Shown here: positions 35,829-43,735 of the stretch, one piece after another
Position numbering within the stretch: position 1 is the stretch's first letter
Layout of the letters: every line of letters starts with the position of its first letter
Source of the DNA: Bacteriovoracaceae bacterium
Lineage (GTDB): Bacteria; Bdellovibrionota; Bacteriovoracia; Bacteriovoracales; Bacteriovoracaceae
Direction: 5' to 3'
Length of the DNA stretch: 50,893 bases
NCBI GenBank assembly: GCA_947446575.1
Contig: CANFHC010000023.1
Coordinates: 1 to 50,893 of the forward strand
The notes under the pieces: generated by a model
What the model saw: the letters and a program-made list of their open reading frames with translations, nothing else
What the model was told of the DNA's origin: nothing
Databases searched by the model: none
Made by a program: the position numbers and the translations under genes

Positions 35829-35972
35829 ATGCTTGCTAAAATTTACAGATTCTTTATAAATTGTTTATCCCGCTCTATATCTAATGAGAGTTCAGAAACT
35901 TTCAGAATCCTAGAACTTAAACCGCGCCAAAATCTTGACGATTTACATGCACTAAAAAAACTTAGAATTTGA
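35829..35972 (+). CDS. Small ORF, 47 residues, possible small basic protein
   Basis: ATG at 35829 with AGGA upstream (35819 region), TGA at 35970-35972. It reads MLAKIYRFFINCLSRSI..., with a short amphipathic start and a basic end (LHALKKLRI). It lies in the 288-base gap between marC and the BI-1 gene, which otherwise holds nothing clear. Coding is plausible but not proven. Confidence 0.4.
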   Translation: MLAKIYRFFINCLSRSISNESSETFRILELKPRQNLDDLHALKKLRI

Positions 35973-36026
35973 ATTTTTTAGGAGTATAATGAGTCTTATT
36001 CAAACTTATTTGACTAGGGAGTTTAT

Positions 36027-36740
36027 ATGGCAAACGAAGGCCAATTTTTTACACAAGGTGATGTTGTTGCTAGAGAGAATTCTACTTTTATGACGAGAGT
36101 CTATCAGTGGATGTGTCTTGGAGTTTTACTAACTGGAATCGTTGCTTCAGTAATTGGAACAAACGATGAATTAGTAAAAACAATTATTATGAATCGTCCG
36201 CTTTTTTGGGTTGTGATCATTGCTCAATTTGGTTTAGTTATGGCCATTAGTGGTTTAATCAACCGCATGAGTGTAATGACTGCGACAGCACTTTTTCTAC
36301 TTTATTCTGCTTTAACAGGTGTGACATTTTCCGTTATTTTTGCAATCTATACCGCAACTAGTATTCAATCAGCTTTTTTTACAACAGCGATTGGATTTGG
36401 TGGTTTAACTGCCTTTGGATATTTAACGAAAAAAGATTTGGGACCAGTTGGCTCATTTTGCATGATGGGACTTTTTGGAATGATCGGCTACTCTCTTCTT
36501 GCTATGTTTTTCCCAACAATGATGGGTGGAGCTGCTGGATTAGTTTATAGCTTAATCGGCCTTTTAGTTTTTGCGGGCTTAACAGCTTACGACACTCAAA
36601 AAATTAAAATGATAGGAAGACAGTCCGTTTCTGAAGAAGATAAAGGACGAGCAACTATTATGGGTGCTTTGACTCTTTATTTAGATTTTATCAATATGTT
36701 TATGATGATATTACGCTTAACTGGCGACAGAAGACGCTAG
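36027..36740 (+). CDS. Bax inhibitor-1 / YccA-family membrane protein
   Basis: 237 residues. After a short N-terminal stretch, about seven membrane helices follow, with TRVYQWMCLGVLLTGIVAS at the start and YDTQKIKMIGRQ near the end, the family's signature around the pore (conserved Asp in AYDTQ). Members are pH-gated calcium-leak channels or inhibitors of FtsH proteolysis. GGGAG lies before the ATG. A strong terminator follows. Confidence 0.93.
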   Translation: MANEGQFFTQGDVVARENSTFMTRVYQWMCLGVLLTGIVASVIGTNDELVKTIIMNRPLFWVVIIAQFGLVMAISGLINRMSVMTATALFLLYSALTGVTFSVIFAIYTATSIQSAFFTTAIGFGGLTAFGYLTKKDLGPVGSFCMMGLFGMIGYSLLAMFFPTMMGGAAGLVYSLIGLLVFAGLTAYDTQKIKMIGRQSVSEEDKGRATIMGALTLYLDFINMFMMILRLTGDRRR

Positions 36741-36746
36741 AATGAT

Positions 36747-36772
36747 AAGGGTGCTTCGGCACCCTTTTTTTT
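36747..36772 (+). terminator. Rho-independent terminator
   Basis: AAGGGTGC / GCACCCTT with a UUCG-type tetraloop and a T8 run; it is a textbook intrinsic terminator for the BI-1 gene. Confidence 0.95.
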
Positions 36773-36859
36773 GTTAATTTTTCTTCACAATTAATACGCT
36801 CAAGTATTGAACAAAGCTTCCCACCTCAATTTTTTTTACTTATCTGCTATGCTTTTACT

Positions 36860-38398
36860 ATGAAAAATATAATTTTTATTATTCTCTTATGTGTTTCTTG
36901 CTCTACTCAAAACGTACGATTACCAGCTAGTTATAATACGCAAGATCCTCTCATTTTGAAGTATGAACAAGATATTAATGACTTCCAAAAGACTGTTGAG
37001 GAAGCACTTGTTTGGCGGGCAAAGTCTTTGGAGTTTTATAAACTTCATGAAAATGAATTGAAACAAAAAAATCAACTGTCTCATCAAGCGATGCTGAAAA
37101 TATTTGAGAGTACAAAAAGTTTTCTAGCAATAAGAGAAAAAATAAATCGCACTGTTGAAAAATTTAAATTTGATAATTCTACCAGCTTAAAATTTGCTCC
37201 AGGAAAAGGAACAAAAATAGAAAAGTATGACCAACCAGTTGGCGATACTGATGTGCAGAACTCTACTCCAAGAACAGTTATTAGAATTGATCCAAACGAT
37301 GATCAAGGACGAGAAATTCTCTTAAAGTTAAAAATAGGTCTCTCGGCTGCGACTGTAATGTATGACAACTATATGATTGGTGTTTATCCATATGAAAAGC
37401 ACCGTAAAACTAGACGCCTTATCAATTTAGATAATCCTGAATATAAACTGGCCCTTGAGAAAATCACTGATAATTTTTTCAGCCTAAGCAATAGACTTCA
37501 ATTCTTAGCCGCAACTAGAATATTTAAGAGCACGGAAGATTTTGACTTAAAAGAAAAACGGATTGCTAGCAACGAAGAAAAATACCTCGACCTTTTGATC
37601 AATCAAAGTCCTGTTTATCAATTTATGAAAACGGGAAAACATTTAGAAGAACAACCAAATGTTGTTAGAGCATTTGCAGATAGAATTTATGATACTGGAA
37701 GATTTTTAGTTGAATCTTTTAGCTATTTTACTAGTATGGCGTTTGGAAATACGATGGGAATTGTCCAATTTAGAGAAGGAAAATTGAAATCCTTATCTGT
37801 TGCAGAAAAAAATGAAATTAAATCTGTCTTGCGTCCACTCGATATCATGATGGAAAAAACACCATTTCGACTTACAGATAAATTTATTCCTGGCTATTAC
37901 GGACACGTGGCCATTTGGATTGGGACTAAAGAAGAGCTAATTCAATTAGGAGTATGGGATGATCCTATGGTCGCTAAATACCATGATCAAATTGAAGAAG
38001 GACGAAGCATAATAGAAGCTCTTAGACCAGGAGTACAAATTAATACTTTTGATCACTTCTTAGATATTGATGATCTTCTTATTGTTCGAGATAGAAACTT
38101 AAATGATGATCAAAGAAGAGAATTTATCGTAAGAGCATTCGCTCAAATCGGAAAAGAATATGATTTTAATTTTGATGTAGAGACAGATAATAAAATTGTT
38201 TGTTCTGAAATCGCCTATGTCGTTTTTCATGACATACAATGGCCAACAGAAAAATCTCTTGGCCGATATACAATTAGTCCAGATAATGTCGCCGTTAAAG
38301 CAATTCATCAAGGGCCACTCACTCCTCTAGTTATTTATCGTTCTGGAGTTAAACAAACGGGTGATCTTGAAGTTGTTTTAGAAGATATACTTAAATAG
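36860..38398 (+). CDS. Lipoprotein with a YiiX/YebB-like papain-fold hydrolase domain
   Basis: 512 residues. MKNIIFIILLCVSCSTQN is a lipoprotein signal, with the acylated cysteine in VSC. Residues about 20-300 are helical and unrecognised. The C-terminal 200 residues resemble the YiiX/NlpC-P60-like superfamily: GYYGHVAIWIG (catalytic His), EALRPGVQINTFDHFLDIDDLLIVRD, then GKEYDFNFDVETDNKIVCSEIAYVVF (catalytic Cys in VCSE). Such enzymes cut peptides or lipids; a cell-wall or membrane target is likely but unproven. Confidence 0.72.
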   Translation: MKNIIFIILLCVSCSTQNVRLPASYNTQDPLILKYEQDINDFQKTVEEALVWRAKSLEFYKLHENELKQKNQLSHQAMLKIFESTKSFLAIREKINRTVEKFKFDNSTSLKFAPGKGTKIEKYDQPVGDTDVQNSTPRTVIRIDPNDDQGREILLKLKIGLSAATVMYDNYMIGVYPYEKHRKTRRLINLDNPEYKLALEKITDNFFSLSNRLQFLAATRIFKSTEDFDLKEKRIASNEEKYLDLLINQSPVYQFMKTGKHLEEQPNVVRAFADRIYDTGRFLVESFSYFTSMAFGNTMGIVQFREGKLKSLSVAEKNEIKSVLRPLDIMMEKTPFRLTDKFIPGYYGHVAIWIGTKEELIQLGVWDDPMVAKYHDQIEEGRSIIEALRPGVQINTFDHFLDIDDLLIVRDRNLNDDQRREFIVRAFAQIGKEYDFNFDVETDNKIVCSEIAYVVFHDIQWPTEKSLGRYTISPDNVAVKAIHQGPLTPLVIYRSGVKQTGDLEVVLEDILK

Positions 38399-38421
38399 TA
38401 ATTAAAATTTTATTTAAGTAT
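38387..38421. repeat. AT-rich inverted repeat covering two stop codons
   Basis: ATACTTAAATA / TATTTAAGTAT, an 11-bp perfect inverted repeat. It covers the stop codons of both convergent genes, because both proteins end in Ile-Leu-Lys. A weak bidirectional terminator is possible. Confidence 0.5.
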
Positions 38422-39579
38422 TGAATTGAAAATCGTCTGTATTTTTTCAAAGTATAATTGAGCATCCGCCATCGTCATCAGTGGAGAAAAAGAAAATCTT
38501 AATGAAGAGCGAGAATCTTCAAAACTATATCCCATACTCATAAGTATACGGTTTTCTTTTATTATTCCAGATGAACAAGCAGAGCCAGTCGAGAGATCAA
38601 CTCCCATCATATCAAATTTGGCGCCTAAAATTTCTGCTTTTTGCCCGTGCAAAACAAGAAAAATTGTATTGAGGTTTCTTTGTTGAGCCTTTACTCCAAC
38701 AACTACTCCTCGATCACCAATAAGAGTTTTTAAATTTGTTTCAATGAAATCTTTGGCATCGCTTAATTCTGTTGGATTAAATTTTTCTTTAATCTCTTCA
38801 AGAGCAAGCTTTAAAGTATAAACCCCAATTGCATTTTCAGTTCCAGGCCGAATTCCCATTTGTTGGTTACCACCAGTCAGCAATGGAGAAAACTCCAAAT
38901 CCTTCTTGATAAAAGAAAATCCAATTCCTTTTAAGGCCCCAAATTTATGACCAGAGAAAGTATAACCATCAAGCTTGAAAGATAGGTAGCGCCAGTTGCG
39001 GATCTTGCCCACGACCTGGACAGCATCTACATGAATAAAAGCGTTGGTTTGCTCTTTTATCGATTCAGCTATCGTTAATGGCCAGTGGACACCAGTTTCA
39101 TTATTTACATAAGTGAAGTTTAGGAAAACTTCACGACCACAAGATTGCTCTTCTTTAATATTTTTAATTAATTCATCAACATTAAAAGCGCCATCAAGAT
39201 TCACATTAAAAAAATGAACAGAATGCCCAAGGGATTCTAGATCCACTTTTAATTGCACTACACAAGCATGATCGACAGCAGAGAAGAAAAAGCTTGCAGC
39301 TTTTTTCTCTTTAAATTTACGAAAGGCTACACCCTTAAAAAATGTATTTATTCCTTCAGTGGCACCTGAATGATAAAAAAGATTAAATTCAGAAGGCTCT
39401 AGCGAAAAAGTTTGAAACAAATAATCAGTCGTTTCATTTATATACTTTCTAGCTTTTTTTCCAGTCTGATGAAGTGAAGATGGATTGCCAAATAAAAAAT
39501 CCCCGCTCCGAAGAAAGTCTATGACTTTTTCCGAGAGCGGGGATGTTGCATTATAATCAAAATAGAAACGACTACTGAT
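38410..39579 (-). CDS. Cysteine desulfurase (NifS/IscS-like), non-AUG start proposed
   Basis: 389 residues if read from ATC at 39579, the usual family length. A TTG at 39420 would give only 336 residues and would drop the conserved N-terminus (FYFDYNATSPLS, then GNPSSLHQTGKKAR). The rest is complete: FYHSGATEGIN, NETGVHWPL, HVDAVQVVGK, the PLP lysine in FSGHKFGALKG, and the catalytic cysteine in TGSACSSG. It supplies sulfur for Fe-S clusters or tRNA thiolation. No ATG, GTG or TTG lies between the upstream in-frame stop and 39420. ATC is preceded by GGAG with a six-base gap and overlaps the regulator's stop codon. A terminator-like hairpin lies within codons 12-29. Confidence 0.9.
   Translation of the reverse strand: MSSRFYFDYNATSPLSEKVIDFLRSGDFLFGNPSSLHQTGKKARKYINETTDYLFQTFSLEPSEFNLFYHSGATEGINTFFKGVAFRKFKEKKAASFFFSAVDHACVVQLKVDLESLGHSVHFFNVNLDGAFNVDELIKNIKEEQSCGREVFLNFTYVNNETGVHWPLTIAESIKEQTNAFIHVDAVQVVGKIRNWRYLSFKLDGYTFSGHKFGALKGIGFSFIKKDLEFSPLLTGGNQQMGIRPGTENAIGVYTLKLALEEIKEKFNPTELSDAKDFIETNLKTLIGDRGVVVGVKAQQRNLNTIFLVLHGQKAEILGAKFDMMGVDLSTGSACSSGIIKENRILMSMGYSFEDSRSSLRFSFSPLMTMADAQLYFEKIQTIFNSILK
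39494..39544 (-). terminator. Strong terminator/attenuator-like hairpin inside the cysteine desulfurase gene
   Basis: On the minus strand ATCCCCGCTC (39535-39544) pairs with GAGCGGGGAT (39499-39508), ten perfect base pairs. The interior also pairs, AAAGTC with GACTTT around ATA. TTTTTT follows at once (39494-39499). It has all the parts of an intrinsic terminator in the direction of transcription, while encoding residues about 12-29. Confidence 0.75.
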
Positions 39580-40087
39580 TGATCTCTCCGATTGGATTTC
39601 TAATCGCAGAAGTTAAGATACCAGAGTTAGAATGAGATTCAGCGTTTGCGCCAATTCCTGCTTCAGCTTCAGTTTCTTTTGACTTTCTAACTAGATCGCC
39701 AAGAGATGTTGTTGCTAAATATTCTTTCATGATGATACCTAAGTTCATGAAGTAGTTTTTAGAAAGGTGGAATTCAAGTGAATTCGCACTTTCAGCTTCA
39801 GATCCTACGATGTCTCTAGCTGGGTTGATGTTTTCACCAACACATTCTAGTACGTCTTTAATTGTAATTTGGTCCATGTTTCTCGCAAGAACATAACCGC
39901 CACCTGGGCCTCTAACCGACTTTACAGCTTGGCCATTTCTTAGCTTTCTGAAAAGTTGTTCTAGGTAGTGTAGACTGATGTTTTGTCTTGTTGAAATTTC
40001 CTGTAGTCTTACCGGATTCCCATTTGAATGAGTAGTAAGGTCTAACATTGCTCTAACTGCGTAACGTCCTTTTGATGTAAGTCTCAT
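39572..40087 (-). CDS. Rrf2-family regulator, IscR-like but without Fe-S cysteines
   Basis: 171 residues. The winged helix MRLTSKGRYAVRAMLDL, with LQEISTRQNISLHYLEQLF as recognition helix and SVRGPGGGYVLARN as wing, matches IscR/Rrf2. The dimer helix ends in TTSLGDLV, like IscR's ITLGELV. Between them, where IscR has its three cysteine ligands, this protein reads RDIVGSEAESANSLEFHL with none; the only cysteine is Cys82, before that region. The C-terminal 40 residues are a non-conserved tail. Its gene precedes a cysteine desulfurase, the typical isc setting. Likely a sulfur or Fe-S regulator that does not bind a cluster in the usual way. Confidence 0.9.
   Translation of the reverse strand: MRLTSKGRYAVRAMLDLTTHSNGNPVRLQEISTRQNISLHYLEQLFRKLRNGQAVKSVRGPGGGYVLARNMDQITIKDVLECVGENINPARDIVGSEAESANSLEFHLSKNYFMNLGIIMKEYLATTSLGDLVRKSKETEAEAGIGANAESHSNSGILTSAIRNPIGEINQ
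39577..39589 (-). promoter_or_regulatory. Ribosome-binding site and proposed ATC start of the cysteine desulfurase
   Basis: GGAGAG (39584-39589) is followed after four bases (six from GGAG) by ATC (39577-39579). The in-frame reading from there gives ISSRFYFDYNATSPL, which fits the family's N-terminus of a few residues before the YLDNNAT-type strand. A CTG about ten codons upstream is the only other near-start codon and has no such site. Confidence 0.6.
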
Positions 40088-40156
40088 TGGTCTTCCTCCA
40101 TAAAAAATCCAATTGATCTGGCCTGGTCTAGATAAAATTCTTTAGAAAATGTGTGC

Positions 40157-40173
40157 CGTCTTCTATGAAGACG
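40157..40173 (-). promoter_or_regulatory. Leader hairpin upstream of the Rrf2 gene
   Basis: CGTCTTC / GAAGACG, a seven-base-pair perfect stem around TAT, lies 70 bases upstream of the Rrf2 ATG and downstream of the proposed promoter, so it would fold in the 5' leader. There is no T run, so it is not a terminator. Confidence 0.5.
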
Positions 40174-40236
40174 CTAATCCTTGCGCCTTCAATGAAACTA
40201 ATTCTAAATTCCTTCAGAATCATTTCTACCTAGAAT

Positions 40237-40266
40237 AGTATGACAACCAAACGTATTCGAAGTCAA
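40237..40266 (-). promoter_or_regulatory. Possible sigma-70 promoter of the Rrf2-desulfurase genes
   Basis: On the minus strand TTGACT (40261-40266) and CATACT (40237-40242) are separated by 18 bases. The -10 box matches consensus at four of six positions. Part of the stretch, TGAC...GTCA, is also a loose inverted repeat that an Rrf2 dimer could bind. Confidence 0.3.
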
Positions 40267-40440
40267 TCAACAAAATTCTATCTTTTAATTGTAAGGTATT
40301 GAAATCAAGGTAATCTTGAGCGTCGTAAAGTGGATTTTTCTCAATAAAACCGATGAATTAGGTCACTTGATTCGTGGCAAATTGTTGAGTAAAAAAAATT
40401 ATACAAAAGTATTTTTGTCGGTATTTTTTGCCCGCTAGTA

Positions 40441-40863
40441 TTAGAGTTTTGAGAGAAAAAAATGGCGACTCTTCTCATTTACTATCTCTATTTTCAATTG
40501 ATAAAACTTAAATTCATCACCAATGATTCTTTGTAGCTCATAGAGGTAAGGCATCCCCCACTCAATGAGAAAGTAATCCTTTTCCTCTAAATACATTGGT
40601 ATTTCTAAGTGAATAAGTTCTTCTTTTTTTTCTATTCTATAAAGATCAGCATGAACAATATTATCAACTTCATTGATTAATGAATAAGTGGGACTAGGCG
40701 CCTCGCCTTTTTCTAAAAATAATCGGGTGAAAGTTGTTTTTCCGGCCCCCACTGGTCCATCAAGAATAATTACACAAGGAGGTTGAACAACTTCTTTAAG
40801 TTCAATGACTATATTGGGTAAATCAGATTCTAAAACTTTTTTCCATGAACGAATCACACTCAT
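40441..40863 (-). CDS. tsaE: tRNA threonylcarbamoyladenosine biosynthesis ATPase TsaE
   Basis: 140 residues, normal length. Walker A GPVGAGKTTFTR, then APSPTYSLINEV, HADLYRIEKKEEL and YFLIEWGMPYL are the four TsaE signatures. It is the ATPase partner of TsaB/TsaD in forming t6A37 on tRNAs that read ANN codons. It is the last gene of the six-gene run with cdaA and glmM, 15 bases after the pdxJ stop. Confidence 0.93.
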   Translation of the reverse strand: MSVIRSWKKVLESDLPNIVIELKEVVQPPCVIILDGPVGAGKTTFTRLFLEKGEAPSPTYSLINEVDNIVHADLYRIEKKEELIHLEIPMYLEEKDYFLIEWGMPYLYELQRIIGDEFKFYQLKIEIVNEKSRHFFLSKL

Positions 40864-40878
40864 AATGAACCTAATTTA

Positions 40879-41634
40879 TTATTTTAAAGGGTGAGCTTCA
40901 AAACTTGCCTTCAAACCTTTAATCGTGTTTGAAAGACCATTAAAAAGTGAATGGCAAATAATCCAATGCCCAATGTTATATTCTTCAAAAATTTTTTCTT
41001 CTAGTAAAGGCCGTACACTTTCATCTGTTAATCCATGTCCTGCATGGGCTGCAATTTTATGATTATGTAAAAATTCACGTGCGTTTTTATATTGCTCAAT
41101 GAATTTTGAAAAATCATCACCATTAGCAAATACTTTCGCAAATTCCCCCGTATGAATTTCTACGGCATCTATTGGCAACTCTTTTGCTCTAACGAGTGTT
41201 TCAATTTTTGCCTCAAGAAACAAAGATATTTTTACATCTTTAATAGAAGCTTTTAATTTTTTTACAGCATCTTCAACGCGAATAAAGTTCGAATCGTCTA
41301 ATAAATCTAGACCACCTTCAGTTGTTTTTTCTTCTCTTTTTTCAGGGACCAAACAAATCCAATCGGGAGTTGAAGCAATTGCAATTTCTACAATTTCAGG
41401 ATTAACACCCATTTCTAAATTGAGTGGCTTTCCAAATCTTTTAGTGACGAGTCTTACAGCTTCAACGTCGTAGTCTTGAATATGCCTCCTATCTTCACGC
41501 AAATGGATTGTAATTTGATCAGCACCATTTTGCAGTGAAACTTGGGCAGCATCTACGACACTTGGATAGTCTTCGCCGCGTGCTTGTCTCAGGGTAGCGA
41601 CATGATCAATATTTATTCCTAAACGAGGTATCAT
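40879..41634 (-). CDS. pdxJ: Pyridoxine 5'-phosphate synthase
   Basis: 251 residues. GINIDHVATLRQARG at the N-terminus and ITIHLREDRRHI (substrate-binding) with LNLEMGVNPE and AAHAGHGL match PdxJ throughout. It condenses 1-deoxyxylulose 5-phosphate with 3-amino-2-oxopropyl phosphate to make pyridoxine phosphate, the PLP precursor. The start is 18 bases from the glmM stop, within the same operon. PLP is the cofactor of the neighbouring desulfurase, a loose thematic link. Confidence 0.96.
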   Translation of the reverse strand: MIPRLGINIDHVATLRQARGEDYPSVVDAAQVSLQNGADQITIHLREDRRHIQDYDVEAVRLVTKRFGKPLNLEMGVNPEIVEIAIASTPDWICLVPEKREEKTTEGGLDLLDDSNFIRVEDAVKKLKASIKDVKISLFLEAKIETLVRAKELPIDAVEIHTGEFAKVFANGDDFSKFIEQYKNAREFLHNHKIAAHAGHGLTDESVRPLLEEKIFEEYNIGHWIICHSLFNGLSNTIKGLKASFEAHPLK

Positions 41635-41652
41635 AAAACTCCTAAAAATAGC

Positions 41653-43020
41653 TTAGCCAATTTCTTTTGTTACAACTTGAATCAATCGATTACATTCTGA
41701 TTCAACCAGATCTGCATTTTCCCCTTCAACCATGACTCGTAGTAATGGTTCGGTGCCTGAATACCGTAAAAGGACTCTTCCCTTACCGTCCATTTTCTTT
41801 TCTGCCTCTTTAGTCGCATCGTCAATAGACTTTACGGTTTCTAAAACAGGTTTATTTTTTACTACGACATTTTTAATCACTTGCGGGAATAATTCAATTT
41901 CAGACACTAGGTCTTTTAGTGACATATTAAAATACTTCATTGCTTCAATTACTTTCAATCCCCCCAAAGAGCCGTCACCTGTTGTAGAGTGTTTGCTAAA
42001 AATAATGTGCCCTGAAGGCTCTCCACCTAATATGCAATTATGTGCACGCATATACTCAATGATATAACGATCACCTACTTTCGTGCGAACAAATTTTAAT
42101 CCAAGTTTTTTTATGTAGAGCTCTAGACCTAAGTTTGACATGACAGTCCCAACAACTGTATCACCTATTTTGAGTTCACCACGGGCGAGCAATAGTTTTG
42201 CAAATAAACCAATAAGCTTATCCCCATCAACTAAAGTTCCTTCTTGGTCAATTACACTTACTCTGTCGCCATCACCATCAATACAAATTCCAATATCAGC
42301 TCGGTATTTTAGCACTTCTGCACGAGCTGCCTCAGGGTGAAGTGAGCCACAATTTTTATTTATGTTTTCCCCATTGGGCGAAATACCAATAGAAAAAACT
42401 TCAGCACCTAATTCATGAAAAATCATAGGAGTTACTTTATAGCCAGCACCGTTGGCGCAATCTAAAACGATTCTCATTCCGTCTAAGTCGTAGTCACTAC
42501 CTAGAGCAGATTTTACTTGAACGATGTAGCGTCCATAAACTTCTTTAAGTCTTTCAGCGTTTCCCAATTGGCCAGCATACTTAACTGGCATGAGTTCAGG
42601 ATTTAAAATTAATTTTTCTAATTCCAATTCTATATGATCAGGAAGTTTATTGCCTTTACCATCAAATATTTTTATTCCGTTATCTTGAAAATGATTATGT
42701 GAAGCTGAAATCATAACTCCAGCATCTGCACGCATAGAGTGCGTGACAAACGCGACTCCTGGAGTTGGCAGAGGACCAGTTAAAATAACTTCCCCCCCTT
42801 GAGAGCATACCCCAGAGGCAAAGGCCATCTCTAGCATATAACAAGAAAGTCTAGTGTCTTTACCGACAATAATAATTGGTTTGGTATTGTTGGGATTAAT
42901 CGCTTGGAAGTGATATGTGACAGCTCGTCCGAGAGCAGTCGCAATTTCTGCGGTCATAGGATAAGCATTGGCCTTACCTCTAATACCATCCGTACCAAAT
43001 AATTTTCTTTCTGATGACAT
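41653..43020 (-). CDS. glmM: Phosphoglucosamine mutase
   Basis: 455 residues. FGTDGIRGKAN, then GVMISASHNHFQDNGIKIF with the phosphoserine at about Ser107, DGDGDR as metal-binding loop, GGEPSGHII, and RYSGTEPLLRVMVEG for the phosphate site: all four domains are intact. It converts glucosamine-6-P to glucosamine-1-P for UDP-GlcNAc, peptidoglycan and LPS. It lies after cdaA-cdaR. In Firmicutes GlmM binds and inhibits CdaA, which makes the arrangement functionally meaningful. Confidence 0.97.
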   Translation of the reverse strand: MSSERKLFGTDGIRGKANAYPMTAEIATALGRAVTYHFQAINPNNTKPIIIVGKDTRLSCYMLEMAFASGVCSQGGEVILTGPLPTPGVAFVTHSMRADAGVMISASHNHFQDNGIKIFDGKGNKLPDHIELELEKLILNPELMPVKYAGQLGNAERLKEVYGRYIVQVKSALGSDYDLDGMRIVLDCANGAGYKVTPMIFHELGAEVFSIGISPNGENINKNCGSLHPEAARAEVLKYRADIGICIDGDGDRVSVIDQEGTLVDGDKLIGLFAKLLLARGELKIGDTVVGTVMSNLGLELYIKKLGLKFVRTKVGDRYIIEYMRAHNCILGGEPSGHIIFSKHSTTGDGSLGGLKVIEAMKYFNMSLKDLVSEIELFPQVIKNVVVKNKPVLETVKSIDDATKEAEKKMDGKGRVLLRYSGTEPLLRVMVEGENADLVESECNRLIQVVTKEIG

Positions 43021-43054
43021 ACATTTTCCTATTCAAGACAAAGCTTGGAACTTT

Positions 43055-43732
43055 TTATTTCTGCAACTGGCGCTTAAAATTCAAAAGCTGAGTTTTATAT
43101 TTTAATTTTATTTTTGTAGAGTCTTCAACTTTTAATCTTGGGTCTAAATCAGAAAGCGAGAGATTCATAGCGCCTTCATCTTTATTGAATAAAGCAAGAT
43201 TAACAGGGGCCGTCTCAATACGCGAAACACTTTTTAAAATAACGACTGGCCCAGAAATCATTACATTTTGAGGTTCTACTACGACTTCTTTAATCTTTCT
43301 ATCTTTAGGAGCATCCCCGATGTATTGCACTTTAACAGGTAATTCCATTAAAACAACTCGATCGAGTTCTATGGCGGTCTCTTTCGGAGAAATGTCTAAC
43401 ACCTCTACACCAAAGGGAACAGTAACGTCGCTGACATAAAACTTAACTTTAAAACTTTTTCCCGAAGAAACAAAATACGGATTCAAATCAACATTCAATT
43501 TTTCTTTGTTGGTAAAAATATTTTGAATAAAAGCTTTCGAGCCTTTTATTTTAAGTGTGACTTCTTTTTCAGCAAGACTTGCCACCATATACCCTTTGGG
43601 AGTTATGTAATTGATTGAAAGTTTCTTTTCAATTTGTACCGGCTCACTGTTTAGGACATAGAACCACAACGACACTGCAAAAAAGATGGCGATAATTTTT
43701 AGTGAATGTCTTTGAGCTGTTTCTCTTTTCAT
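43055..43732 (-). CDS. cdaR: YbbR-domain regulator of c-di-AMP cyclase (CdaR)
   Basis: 225 residues. One N-terminal membrane helix (SLKIIAIFFAVSLWFYVL) is followed by two to three YbbR repeats on the outer face (LPVKVQYIGDAPKDRKIKEV, then VEPQNVMISGPVVILKSVSRIETAPV, as in the repeat consensus). It would sit in the membrane next to CdaA and modulate it. Gap to cdaA three bases. Shorter than Bacillus CdaR (about 480 residues), so it has fewer repeats. Confidence 0.88.
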   Translation of the reverse strand: MKRETAQRHSLKIIAIFFAVSLWFYVLNSEPVQIEKKLSINYITPKGYMVASLAEKEVTLKIKGSKAFIQNIFTNKEKLNVDLNPYFVSSGKSFKVKFYVSDVTVPFGVEVLDISPKETAIELDRVVLMELPVKVQYIGDAPKDRKIKEVVVEPQNVMISGPVVILKSVSRIETAPVNLALFNKDEGAMNLSLSDLDPRLKVEDSTKIKLKYKTQLLNFKRQLQK

Positions 43733-43735
43733 TTT

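Larger units (their letters stand above)
40088..40440. other. Non-coding region upstream of the Rrf2 gene
   Basis: 353 bases between the tsaE stop and the Rrf2-type gene, both on the minus strand. No ORF of note. It holds a hairpin at 40157-40173 and a possible promoter at 40237-40266. Nothing resembling a tRNA or riboswitch was recognised. Confidence 0.6.

Noticed and set aside
38387-38421. Perfect 11-bp inverted repeat between convergent genes as a recombination site
   Set aside because: It comes from both proteins ending in Ile-Leu-Lys-stop; with only A/T-rich pairs it is at best a weak terminator.
39420-39422. TTG at 39420 as the start of the cysteine desulfurase
   Set aside because: It would remove the conserved N-terminal 53 residues, which are intact in frame upstream.
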